Assembly: GCA_038277395.1 (NCBI GenBank)
Contig: CM076193.1
Coordinates: 77,538,198 to 77,602,197, forward strand
Direction: 5' to 3'
Length of the DNA stretch: 64,000 nt
Source: Dryocosmus kuriphilus
Taxonomy: Eukaryota; Arthropoda; Insecta; Hymenoptera; Cynipidae
Part shown: piece after piece, positions 22,246-34,012 of the stretch
How the letters are laid out: the number at the start of each line of letters is the position of its first letter
Numbering within the stretch: position 1 is the first letter of the stretch
Position numbers and translations under genes: made by a program
Notes under the pieces: model-generated
What the model saw: the letters and a program-made list of their open reading frames with translations, nothing else
Told to the model about the DNA's origin: nothing
Databases searched by the model: none

Positions 22246-23090
22246 TATTTTTGTTTGTTTGATTTTTATTTATTAAAATTTTTATATATTAACTTTTCTT
22301 CTGTTTTTTTTTTATTTTACAAAAATGAACATTTACGTTTTTTTTTTTCAATGAAAAACTCGCTTTTTTAAAACTTTTTGGAAAACTTTCTATTTTCAAT
22401 TGTAATTGCCGTGAAAATATATTTAACATCGTTAAATATTATTATTGTGCTAACGTTTTTGATAGTTGGATTTACATTTTTCTTTTTCATATCCTATTCA
22501 AAACATAATTTTGCGTTTACATTCTCATTTTAAAATTTAAACAAATTGATCAAATTAATCATTTTCTTAGAAAATAAAATTGTTTGCGAAAAAAGTTTAA
22601 AAAGAGCGAGTTTTTAATGGGAAAAAAAAACACTTAAAATATTCATTTTTTTAAATTGAAAGAAATAGAAGAAAATTGAATATAGAAACATTTTAATAAA
22701 TTAGAGAATTATTTTTCAAATCGATAAGACGGACGATGAATTTTTTTAAGCCGTTTATCTCGAAACTGGCCAAATATTGCGTTAATTTTATTTTAACAGC
22801 AAATTAGATGCAAAAAGAACACAAGAGTGAAAAAGATGAAAACGGTCTGTCCTTTTCGCTCTTGAGGGCTTTCTGCATGCAATTTTCAAGCAAAATTGAA
22901 ATGCCGATTGGCTGAGGTTGGACACGTGCGCAGGTCTAGATTTTCATTTGTCTTGAAAGCCATTGTCTTCAAGGCTCTGATGGACACTTTACGACACACT
23001 TACCAATTTGGAGAAAATTTCACTGCGATTTTAAATATTTACGACTTATTTGTCGTTTATCGTGTGTTTGGATTATTTTTGAAAATTAAA
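22246..23090. other. AT-rich sequence before the THAP exon
   Basis: No feature identified. An upstream open frame runs into the THAP exon from 22896, but the family alignment starts at the ATG at 23091. P-type terminal inverted repeats were looked for by eye and not found. Confidence 0.5.
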
Positions 23091-23214
23091 ATGTCACTAA
23101 GAAATTGCTGTGCTTATAGAAGTTGCACTAATCGGAGAGGTGACGAAGGTGTTGTGCTGTTTCATTTTCCCAAAAAAGCGACAGACAAGTTTGCTCGATG
23201 GATTGAAAAATCAG

Positions 23215-25670
23215 GTAAGTGACAAAAAAGATTATTTTTAGTGCCTCTAAAGTTGACATGTAGGTCAGTGTAGACAATTTGTACTTTTTTGGTTGGCAGA
23301 ATAGTATTCAGGGAGTTAAATCATGTGAGTCTTTAGACAGCATCATGTCTAGAAAAATTGCCTCTTAACACCTAAAATGAATTTCTATTTTTTGAAATTA
23401 AAAAACCTTTTCATTTTTTTCCGTAAACTCTAAAATCGGCTTTATCGTTCCTCATCCTTTTTTAAATTCAGTTGTATAAGTTTACATAGTACATACCTCT
23501 TAAAGTATACATTTTCCAATTAAAATTTTCTAGCTAATTCATTTTCTGTTTATACAAGTCTTTATTTGAAAATGTTGCCAAAAATGTTCCTTGTTCGTAA
23601 AAGTCAGGTTACCTTTGAAACCAGCAAATCGGGTAAACGGGAAAATAACTGGGACTTTTTTGAGACCTGAAAAACGAAACCGAAATGACCGGAAACTACT
23701 ACTACTTTCTCAGACAAACCATATTTTAATTCGATTTTCGTAAGTGGTTGCACGATTTTGACCGGTAGTGTATATTTTTAAGATTTACACTTTACAGGGA
23801 TCACAGTCATTCCCCTTCCCCTTTTTTTAAATCCCCATTTTTTTTCCTATTTTCTTAAAATTGACCCTTTTTCCCCTTTTCTCTTTAAATATATAAAAAT
23901 GGAAATATGAAAACCGGGAACAGAAATGTTTGTCCAATATATAATTGAGATTTTGAAACACTTAAATTGTAAACTGTTTCAGTTTAAAGAATTAATATTT
24001 ACAATTAATAATTTCTTAAGCTTTGAATACTCAGTTTTGAAATTGACTAATTTTATTTTTACTTTTAATTTTAAATTGTCCACCTTTAAGAATGGTAGGT
24101 ACCTTAAAATGATGCAAATGAAAAATAAATTAAAATTAGGTATCGAAAACTACAGCATTTGAAAATTTTACATCTTGAGCATTTCAAACATTACAAAAGT
24201 TTTTATTAAAATAATTAAAATTGAAAAAGTATAAAGTGACATTTAAAGTTTTAATTATACATATCTTTCTACTAAGAAATGAAGAGATTCACGTTCAAAA
24301 AAAAAAATCTGCTCACTTCTTTTCGCACATTCTTATCACGCGCTTCGCTCGCAAGATTGAGCGTCTCTATGGCGCGCGATCTGGTGGTCGTCGCGCTTCG
24401 CCCTCGGATGTTTTTGGTCCTCACACTTCGTGCTCGGGTTTCGTTAGTTGGGCCGTAAACGTTCAATACCCCTACTTTTAATGAAATTATTAAACTTAAA
24501 TTTTATTAAAAATTACAAAAGAATTTTTTTACTTAAGGCTCTATCGGCCTTAAGGAATACACTCTCATCACGACACTCGCGCTTCGCGCTCGACAACTAC
24601 TTTTTTTTTAAATCCATTGTCGATTAGTAAAATTTTTTTGTGATTTTCAAAATTTTTACAATGCAGGTTTTCGATTCTTAAAAGTAAAACGATGAGTGTT
24701 ATAAAAAAAATCTTTTAAAATAAATCTAATAACTTTTCTGATGAGAATGTAAAAACTTGTAGGTTTTTCCAACATAAACAATTCTGCTTCTTAATATTTT
24801 CTCAAATCTTGCATAGTTTAGCTGAAAAGTAGATTTCAGTTATTCGAGAGAATAACTGAAAAATTACGCGCCTTTACAAAAAAATGATAGAAATCAAATT
24901 TGTAAATCCTTTTGAGGTAAACAACTTTGTTTCTTATCATTATTTTCGTATCTTGAATATTTTGGCAGGAAATTTGAATTTTTTATTTTTAATAACATTT
25001 CTCGATTAAAATAAAAACCTTAAATCGTATCAAAAAATCGTTTAAACAACATTTTTAGATTTTTTTATATGAAAAATTTTACTTTGTAATATTTTTTTGT
25101 AATAAAAAACTTTAGCTAAACATTAGCCGAAAAGTTGATTTTTTTATTTTGTAAGAAACATTTTTCATGGATAAAACCATAACCGTCAGTCAAAAGTAGC
25201 TGGTTAAGGAACTCGTCCTTTCCTTTTTGGACCCTTAAAAATTGTGCCAAAGCGCCATTCAATTTGATGATTCTTTCAAAAGTTATCGCGGTAACAGACG
25301 CCGACGCCGACGACGACAACGACGACAACAGCAGACAAACAGACAACGTCGTAAAAACTATTTTTTCTCACTCAGGGGGTCTCAAAACGTGGAGGTTTTG
25401 ATGAAAACTGCGAAGGTCAAATTTTACATAAATCTAATACCTTCTCATTCAGATGAGAATGTAAAAATTAAATTTTAATTTAAAAAAAAAATGAAAATCA
25501 TCTTCAAAGTCTGATCAAATTCTTAGAAATCTAGAAATTTGAACTCTATAAACCAAAAGAACCAAATTTTTACAAGCACAAAAAAAATAATTGACCAAAT
25601 TTGGTTCTTTTGATTTATAAGAGAGCCAGTTCTGTTGAAAGTAGAACAAAATTGTTTGTTTGCTTTGTAG
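23215..25670. other. Intron 1 of the P-type transposase pseudogene
   Basis: Mostly AT-rich. Exceptions are GC-rich blocks with words such as CGCGCTTCG and GCTTCGCTCGC (24330-24440 and 24565-24600) and a GAC/CAA triplet-rich stretch (25290-25350). A block AAATCTAATA...GATGAGAATGTAAAAA appears twice (about 24725 and 25432). No gene is seen. Confidence 0.55.
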
Positions 25671-28342
25671 GAATTGATCCAGATAACATCCCCTGGAGAA
25701 TTATGATCTGCAATGCACACTTTCGTAGTGAGTACTTCACTACCCCTAAGCATGAGAGGCTGATCCTTTCCGATTCTGTGGACCCTGTGGATTACAGAGA
25801 AGTAGACACTTCCTGCAATTTAAATTTTGATCCTATGAAAGCGGTAAGAGTGTAGACGTAGTAGTAGACGTAGGCTTCCATCATCCTTCGCCTGTAAAAG
25901 ATCTGTCTGAAATTCAAACAGATACTGCTACAGAGGAAGAGGTGATAACAATTCGCATTCCTTCGCCACCAGCAACTCTTCCTGATGAAGCAGAAAATGT
26001 GGTGCAAAAGGAAGAGGTGCTGAAAGAATTCGTTAAAGAAGATAATGAAATTCGATTAAAACACGAAGTTAATAGATTGCGCTCAATGTTAGGGAAGATG
26101 GAGAATGAGTTAGCAGATATGAAACGTAAAACTATTGCTAGCAATGAAAAATTATCTGACTCCCAGGAAAAACCAGATATCAAGTCAATTTTAGAATCAA
26201 TACATTCTTCTCATCCGATTAGGAAAACAATGATAGAGTTACAGTTGAGACCTGATAACTCTAAAGTACCTTATACAGATGAGTAATGGCTTTTAGCAAT
26301 GAAAATGCATTACTTTTCAGCAGCATGTTATGAGAGGCTCAGACAAAGTGGGCTGCAATTACCTCATAGCAGGAATGTTGAAAAGAAAATTGCTAAGCAT
26401 GATATCATTCCCGGGTTTATCGAGGCGCAATTTGAAGATCTTGAAATTTTATTACGCGTTTATCCTCCCGAAGCACATTGTTGCATTGTAAAATTTGATG
26501 AAATGGCAACCAAGGAATTTGAAGAATATTCGGCCAAGCATGACATAGTAGAAGGCTTCGAAGACCTTGGGCCATTGGGTTGAACTCAAAAACGTGCTAA
26601 TCACGTTTTTGTATTTACTTTGAATGGTTTGCATCCCAGTTACCGATGGCGGATTATAGGTGGATTTTTTTTTGCGCACAGCTGTGTAAGTGGCAAAGAT
26701 ATCGTGTCTTTGTTACATATGCTGATCGATAAAGCCCACAAAGTTGGAGCAGATGTCCGAATGACAGTTTGCGACCAAGGTTCTCCTAACTTGAAATGCT
26801 ATAAACTTTTACAAGTAACAACGGAGGACCCTTCTTTCACTTACAAAGGTAAAAGGATCATTGCCATTCATGATTTTTTCCATGAAGTGAAAAACTTGGT
26901 CACTGCTCTTCGCAAGTATGGAATACTATACATGAAGAGCAAGAAACTGTGTTTTTCGGACATGAAAAGCGTCTGGGAAGAAGACCGAAAATGTGGGTTG
27001 TCCTGCAACTTAGGTCACATCAAAGAGGTCCACTTTTTCCCCAACTCATTTCAAACAATGAATGTTCTGCGATCGTTGCAGCTGATTGGTGGTCGAATGG
27101 GCAAGGTAATATATGAAGTTTTTTCTAAAAAGCTTGTGAAATCCGACACGCTTGAAGAATTAGCTGATTGCATTTTTGACCTCAATCATGTGACTGATTC
27201 TACCAATAGTTTTAGACTTTACGATAAGAATCCGCTAAAGTGTGCTCTATCTCCAGAACATCCGGAACCTATTAAGGTACTCGAAGATTTTCTTACTTGA
27301 GCACCGACTTTGAAAGTCTTTGATGCAAAAAGTAAGAAAATGAAGAGGTTGCCTTGCTTTTTAGGACTCGAAATGATGATTCGCGGAATCCTACAACTGT
27401 ACAAGGAAGTAGAATTCCCCTTGTGCACAGCATTGTGCAGCCAGGATTCTATAGAGACACTTTTCTCCAGATTGAGAGCATTCAAAGCACAGCTTGAAAA
27501 ATGCGACGAGCATGAAGTAGCTGCAGTCCGCGCTATTACGTATGTTGAAGAAGCAGGACGTTTGACTCAAGATGTAACGGTCGCTGATCAACAAACGAAT
27601 GATTACGAAGATTCAGGTAGTGAGATAGACACTGACATTGAAGGTGATGACGACAGTGACGATGACGGCGACGGCGATGTTACAAGTTTCGATGACACGT
27701 TGGACGATGGCTCAACTCTTTTCCCCGACCAAGTTAAAGAATTACTTCATTCCGCCGAAACAGATATGCCTTTTCAAGCATACAGTGGCACGTATGAAGG
27801 GAGTTCTTTAACCTAGTTTTGCTGGTTGGAGCGCCCACGCAGTCACGAAGAAGTGTCAATGTGATCTTTGCTTCGATCAACTTCTGAAGCCTCCAGAAGC
27901 ACTAGGAGATAAAAATGACTCCTACATAGAATCACGAGAGTACGAGTCGAAAACGAATTACAAAGTCACTCTTTTGAAGAAGCCTTCGGAGAAATTTCGC
28001 GAAATCGTGACAGCAAATTTGCTCACATTCGAACGTCGCATAACTGCAGAACGTCACAAGTATGGCATTCTCAAATTTCTTGTGGATAATGCGATTTGCG
28101 ATACGGTCAAAATGTACCCTGAATGGTTCTCTGAATCTGATCCTTGCCATGAGCACAGACTCTATGCTCTGAAAGCCTTATTCACTGCAAAAATACATCG
28201 CGTTTGCAGTGTCGACAACAGTAATACAATCTCTGCAAAGTAGTCGAAACTCGAAGCAAATGCTGCTAAAAGGACGGCAAGAGAGGCCAAACGGGAAGCA
28301 AATGCAGAAATAGCAGGCAATAAACCACCACGAAAGTTAAGA

Positions 28343-28380
28343 AACCTGATGCATGAGTAAGTACATTCATGCATCAGGTT
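28343..28380 (+). promoter_or_regulatory. Perfect 14-bp hairpin with a 5' splice site as its loop
   Basis: AACCTGATGCATGA (28343-28356) and TCATGCATCAGGTT (28367-28380) pair perfectly. The 10-base loop is GTAAGTACAT, exactly a consensus 5' splice site. Without splicing, the transposase frame stops at TAA 28358. With splicing to the CAG acceptor at 28566 it continues for 18 more codons. The fold could control this splice, or the arms could be a coincidental palindrome. Confidence 0.6.
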
Positions 28381-28692
28381 ATTTAATTAATACATGCATT
28401 AATTCCATTTTTTATCACATACTTTTACAGTCATCGCTCAAAAACACAATGATTTATTCACTCATACCGTTCGTAAATATGTATTAAATGTGTTTGTGAA
28501 TGTGATGTAAATATATATATATATGCACGTGTGCCTGTGTACCTGCTAATACATTTTATTTTTCAGTCAAAGACATAAGGAGAAATGTAGTGCCTTATTT
28601 TGGTGTACGGGTTCAAGAACCTAAAGGCAATACTTAATAAATGCTATTGATTAGAGTCGGTAGGAAACACCATTTTTTCGAGTAGTAGATTA

Positions 28693-29329
28693 ATTTATTC
28701 TAATATTGGGTAAAAGTTGTATTTGTCCAACAGTAGCAAGCCCTCCTAATTGAAGGTATTTCAAGATATATTGTGTTGGCTGTACATTTTAAAAAATTTA
28801 AACATATCTAGGTAGAAAATTCTTCAGACTTATTTAAAGAAACATGCTATCATGTCATCATAGAAAAAGAGTTTGTTTCTTTGTATGCGAGATAAAAAAA
28901 TTGCTCAAAAGAGGCTACATTCATAATCTTGAAAACGGCGAATATTTTTTTAATGATAACATACGAATGGCATGTTTCTTCAATTAAATCTAAATAACTG
29001 TCAAGCACGACATGTTTACATTTTTTCAAAACAATGTGCAGTCAACACAATGCAAGAAAATTATTTTTTTCACATTTTCAAAAAGTGCTAACCCGAGCAC
29101 ACATTTTTTTTAAATTGCTTATATCATATTATTATTCACATTCAAAAATTGTAGCCAAAAAAATCAAAAAAAATTTTTGGCCAATAGGAATTTTTTTTAA
29201 GTGGATAATATTTTAATTTTAAAATCCACACATAGAACACAATATATTATCCGACCAAACTCAAAGATAGGCAACTCAAAGATATAACACTGTTGGTCAA
29301 ATACAACTTTCACCCACTATTAGAATCCG
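28693..29329. repeat. Inverted-repeat element (MITE-like), about 640 bp
   Basis: TTATTCTAATATTGGG...AAAGTTGTATTTGTCCAACAG at 28693-28733 is mirrored by CTGTTGGTCAAATACAACTTT...CCCACTATTAGAAT at 29290-29326. Weaker pairing continues inward (GATATATTGTGTT/AACACAATATATT) and again near 28835 and 28975 (AAAGAAACATGC/GCATGTTTCTT). The element is non-coding. It lies just downstream of the P-type pseudogene but is separated from its last exon. Confidence 0.65.
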
Positions 29330-29596
29330 CTATTAAAAAAGGTATTTTTTCGGCCCACTCAACTCTTGGTCTAAATATTCCATAATTTTCTTCAAAATAT
29401 TTAATTTATAAAAATTTATTTCATTAATCACATTTTTCCTTACGTAACATCTGAAATGTTCACATTGTCAGATGCCTAATTGAAATAGTATGAATGCAAG
29501 AACAAGTGAAAAAAAACGAAAACAAAAAAAAACGTAGGCATAAGATATTTTAATACTAATAACATTTTTTCTTATGTAATAAGCAGTGGATATTTC

Positions 29597-29757
29597 TGCC
29601 GTGCAGGTTAAAAAGGTACGTATAATGTTTGGATCTCTGCAGCAGTGAGGCTTATGCCCCGCGTGAAACGATGAGCATATATATTACATATAATGCCTCG
29701 CTTCTACCGAGATCTAAACGGCATATTATAGGTATAGCTTTTTAACCTGTACGACAG
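29597..29757. repeat. Short hairpin element, about 160 bp
   Basis: CTGCCGTGCAGGTTAAAAAG near 29597 pairs with CTTTTTAACCTGTACGACAG near 29738-29757, and inner parts around GATCTCTGC...GTGAGGC and GCCTCGCTTC...GAGATC also pair. Non-coding; a MITE or a structured RNA are both possible. Confidence 0.55.
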
Positions 29758-30849
29758 ATTTGGCTTACATTTTTCCCTCTCGACGAATTGTTCACCTTGG
29801 CGCACGGGGTATTCCCTAAATTAACATTAAACTTATATAGTTGTATAGTTAAATATATAGCAATTCAGAAAAGTATTTCAAGCTTAAAACATCAAATGTT
29901 AAAAAGTTAAAAACTTGAACCGTTTAAAACACTAAACTAAACATTGAAATTTATAAGCAGATTTTAGTTTAAATGTACATCATGAAAATTTAAATTTTAC
30001 TTTTTGATCCTTCCATTGAATGTAAAAAGATAAAGGTAAAGGTAGATAAAGATCTTTAAGATTAGATAATAATCTCTTTGAAAATGCACACTTTCCATGC
30101 AGAAATTTAATTTCAAATTATATGGGATACAGTGAGTTGGAAAGTGTTTTCTTAAGATCTTTAAAAATCAAGACCAATAAATAAATTCACTAACATTCTA
30201 ATTTCCTGCTTTTCCGATCCAATGTAACCACTCTGAAAATTGCTCCAACTCTTTCACATTTGAGCATTTTGGTTGCATTTTCTATACTATTAAAGTCAAT
30301 TAAATGGGCTTATTAGAATAATACTTAATTTAGGATACTCCTGGTGAGAGGGCCCAGTAAGCAATGTGGAGATTATTTAGATAAATAATTTGTGTGTATA
30401 ATATGATTTATTCTGAAGTATTTTTAGTCTGACTATCCAATTAAAAAATGTTATTTATCTTCGTGAGTTTAAATTTAAATTTGACTAATTTAAGTTAGAC
30501 AATATTTATTAAATTTCTACCTTATTTTAAGATTCTCCTCAATGCTGAAGCCAAGAAGAAACAATCCACATCATATTATAATAATTTATACAATATAAAT
30601 CTATAATTATTATTGATACAATATAATGTGATGAACACAAACTTGCATTTGTAAACTTATAATTGTATGAATAAAAAGCACACACAAAAAAATTTTACTT
30701 CAATTTACTCGTTTATCACCTTCCATTTACACTATGCTGAATTTAAATATTATGCTTCAGTTACCCAAATAAACGGTGCATATTAATTGATAGAATGAAG
30801 AAAATCTAGATGTAGAATCCTTCGTAATATTAACGTCCGGGTATATATC
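29758..30849. other. AT-rich stretch, nothing recognised
   Basis: No coding signal, RNA gene or clear repeat. Confidence 0.6.
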
Positions 30850-32957
30850 ATTAAATAAATAAGACCAAAGGTCAGAACGACAGCTTCCAGACAATTATCG
30901 TTTATTAATATGAAAGTTCAATGTAACGTTTCGGAATTACTCTAATTCCCTCTTCAGACTAAATAATTAATAAACTTTAAGTATGTCATTACAGTATTAG
31001 AAATAGATTTTTGAATGCTAGAATCAATTCATAAAGAATTCTGATAATTTGAAAAATTTAATCTTTGTGAGTGCTCGTATCATTGTTAGTGTAATAAATA
31101 TTATAAGATCTATTGAATCTGAATATAAAACGTAAAACAACTTATCGGCATATCCATTAGATAATATTAAATTAACATAAAAATTAAAAAAATTATAACC
31201 AGAACGGAGCTACAGTCCAGCTCCATTAATGTAAATACGAGCTCTCATTATTGAGAGATTTACCTGTGTATATTATATAAATTTATTTAAATTTACCTGT
31301 CATTTGAGAGCAGAAGAATACGACATTCAAGGAGATCTGACTAAAAATACATATGCATACGTGGAGAATATAGAATTACTTGCAAAAAAATGTTTCTAAG
31401 GGGAAAAAAGTAAAATTTGTTTATAAACAATTAATATTTTTTTAAAACAAATTCAATGTTTTTACATCCAGAAGGAAGATTTCTGGAACGTACGTTTTAA
31501 AACAAAAATTTCGACGTCAAGGAATCGTCAAAATCTGTTTAGTCATTTACGAGCTAAATGTTGGTCATGTAGTAATATTAAATTTTCATTGTTAATCAAT
31601 TTTGCAAAAAAGTTTCGTTTGCGACCAAAACCTGGGGAAATATTTTCGAACATAAGGGCTACTAAAAAATTCATTTTACAGTGAAAATAAATGATTTTCG
31701 ATTTATGGTGGCCTACTTGGGATAATTTGACCTAAACTAAAAATTCAAACTCGAATAAAAAAAAAACTGGTAAGCAGAAAATTCCAATCCGACTCCGAAT
31801 GATTTTGTATGATTACGTATGAATGCGAAATCTGTTTCGAAAGCACGGATTCAATCGGAATCAAAGGAAAATCCATTCCCATATATATAAATATTCACGT
31901 ATAATTATAAAATCACGTATATATTATATAATATATATTTGAACTTTTTACCCACACAGTTAATCTAAGATATATATTAGATTAACTGTGTAGGTGAAAA
32001 GTTCAAATACCTATATGAAAAAAGTTAATGATTTTTTTTTCATCACGTTCTTAAAAGTGGTCATGGATACTTTCCAACGTTTGAGGAGTCGAGCAAATTT
32101 TGAGAAAAGTAAATGTTTCAGCGGGAAAGTTGTTAGGAAAAGAATAAAGAAATTTTCCTGAAAATATTACTTCAATTGATACAACGGTTGAAAACCTATG
32201 ATTACTTTACGTCATTCGGGTTATCGAGTGCGACCGGCAACTCGTCACAAGCATACAATGTAAATTAAATAAGTACCTACTAAAAAATGATGTTTTCTTA
32301 TCAATATATATAAATTTTACTTTTTAATTCTATTGACAGATGTATATTTTCCATTTCGAAAACATAAAAAATAACTACTTGTACGTTTAGCTTGAAAAAC
32401 ACTTTTTTTAGGACACTTTTAATACATTCTGCAATTTCTTCAGATGTGCACTACATATTCAAAGAATAATGCAGAAATGATCGTTTTGTTTACATTTTGT
32501 ACATTGTTTGTACATTATTGTCCAGTTTTCTAGAAAATAATGAGCACTCATTATTGCTCGTATTTACATTAATGGAGCTGGACTGTAGCTCCGTTCTGGT
32601 TATAATTTAAAAAATTTTTGATTGTTATGTTAATTTAATATTATCTAATGGATATGCCGATAAGTTGTTTTACGTTTTGCATTCAGATTCAATAGATCTT
32701 ATAATATTTATTACACTAACAATGATACGAGCACTCACAAAGATTACATTTTTCAAATTATCAGAATTCTTTATGAATTAATCCTAGTATTCAAAAATCT
32801 ATATTTGTAACACTGTAATGACATACTTAAAGTTTAATTATTCAGTCTGAAGAGGGAAGTAGAGTAATTGCGAAACGTACTTACATTGAACTTTCATATT
32901 AATAAACGATAATTGTCTGGAAGCTGTCGTTCTGACCTTTGGTCTTATTTATTTAAT
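30850..32957. mobile_element. Foldback element with ~400-bp inverted arms
   Basis: The left arm (30850-31240) and the right arm (32556-32957) are inverted copies at roughly 90 percent identity or better by eye. Both outer ends read ATTAAATAAATAAGACCAAA, and the inner ends read CAGCTCCATTAATGTAAATA. The 1.3-kb centre has no ORF but holds a further hairpin (31938-32007). Such long arms without a transposase fit a non-autonomous foldback transposon. No target-site duplication could be assigned. Confidence 0.85.
31938..32007. repeat. 30-bp stem hairpin inside the foldback element
   Basis: Arms 31938-31967 and 31978-32007 (TTTGAACTTTT...ACACAGTTAATCTA and its complement) match at 28 of 30 positions, around a 10-base AT loop. 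Confidence 0.85.
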
Positions 32958-33482
32958 ATTAATTGAATTATGCAGGTATATACTTCGACCGAGAATTCTC
33001 TCCTGTAAATAATGATATATTTATTAATAAAATTGATGAATTTTGAGCGGAATCTAACGAGATAAGTATTGTAAGTCATTAATTAAAAGTTTTGTAAAGT
33101 TTTTATAAGAAAGCTTGTGATTAGGTTAATAACTTTTCATACTTTCAGGAAAGTTTTCTCTTCCTTGGGAATATTATAAATATTTTATTTAAAATTTAAA
33201 ATAATAATAAATATTTAATTTAATATACACTTAGTAATTTATGCAAAGAAGTAACCTATACGTTTACTTACATTCCGACTGCTCAAAATATAAATGAAAC
33301 GTTGATTAATTTAATGAATTACAAATAAATATCAATTAGCATCATTCTAACTGTAAAATATTAAAAATCAATTGAAAAATAAGACTTAAATAATAAAAAA
33401 TGAACCCTTGAAAGTGATGTAGGTTATTAACTTCTAACCCCAAAATCCCTTATATATTTAATACATTTGAACTGTACAAACC
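32958..33482. other. AT-rich stretch, nothing recognised
   Basis: No coding signal, RNA gene or clear repeat. Confidence 0.55.
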
Positions 33483-33538
33483 TCCCGTGTCTTGATATAT
33501 ATTCCCTGGATCTAAAACACTCCATATAATAATTCCTG
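33483..33538 (-). CDS. Possible small exon with start codon (speculative)
   Basis: On the minus strand a good acceptor (GGTTTTGCAG) precedes 33538. Then GAATTATTAT, an ATG and the frame MECFRSREYISRHG lead to a possible GTTTGT donor after 33483. The short basic peptide would suit the cytoplasmic N-terminus of a tetraspanin, and the gene's N-terminal exon is missing upstream of 16272. But the exon carrying the start of TM1 was not found between them, so the link is only a guess. Confidence 0.2.
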
Positions 33539-33559
33539 CAAAACCGAAACGTTATATTC

Positions 33560-34010
33560 TTTAGGACTTCAATATATGTTTGTAGTCTTTATTTCACCTG
33601 TCACTTTTGTAGACACGGTAAACGCACTGAACACATGCAGACACATGCATGTGTATGAGAATCGACTCGAATCTCCAAATCAGAAATTATAGTCCAGTTG
33701 GCACGAAACTGATATCTTGAATCGTTCGTCTTCGTGCAGCTTCGGTTTTTCACGAGGCACAGCCGCACAGCCGTACACCAACATCCGACATGCCGCGTGC
33801 CACGCGTGTGAGCGAGGAGATATCGAAGGTCAAAACAGAAAATCACGGCCTGTTCAGTTTGTTTACTCGTTGCCACGGAAACGATGAAACGTTCTAGAGG
33901 GCAGTACCTACCGATAGGCGAAAATATAGTTAGATATATATTTTGGTCGTCCCCACCACTGACCCAAGCCGCATCTATTACGTTATATCTATGGTCTCAG
34001 TCTCTAATTC
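33560..34010. other. GC-richer non-coding stretch
   Basis: Locally GC-richer than its surroundings, with CpG-containing words near 33780-33860 (CACGCGTGTGAGCG). It could be a promoter or 5' exon of a minus-strand gene, but no core promoter signal is clear. A 91-codon minus-strand frame (33876-33601) shows no domain. Confidence 0.3.
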
Positions 34011-34012
34011 CC

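Larger units (their letters stand above)
23091..28624 (+). pseudogene. P-element-type (THAP9-like) transposase, decayed
   Basis: Exon 1 (23091-23214, MSLRNCCAYRSC...) and exon 2 (from 25671) join in phase 1 to rebuild a THAP zinc finger: CAYRSC, 42 residues, then CNAHF, with the HFP and YF landmarks. A coiled coil follows (about 26010-26160), then the RNase H-like P-element core: KFDEMATKEFEEY, MTVCDQGSPNLKCY and AIHDFFHEVKNL, then LCSQDSIETLFSRLR, an acidic stretch, and a C-terminal domain with FAGWSAHAVTKKCQCDLC. The frame is broken by stops at 26284, 26581, 27298 and 28241, and by frameshifts near 25850 and 27815. A last exon (28567-28624) is predicted after a GTAAGT donor at 28357. Intron 1 is 2.46 kb. 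The element is dead, but decay looks limited because long blocks remain in one frame. Confidence 0.88.

Noticed and set aside
25242..25478. Arginine/glutamine-rich peptide (RRRRRRQRRQQQ type)
   Set aside because: Product of a GAC/CAA triplet-like repeat inside an intron of the P-type pseudogene; no conserved domain.
33601..33876. 91-codon minus-strand frame near a GC-richer segment
   Set aside because: No recognisable domain; may be 5' UTR or promoter sequence, so not listed as coding.
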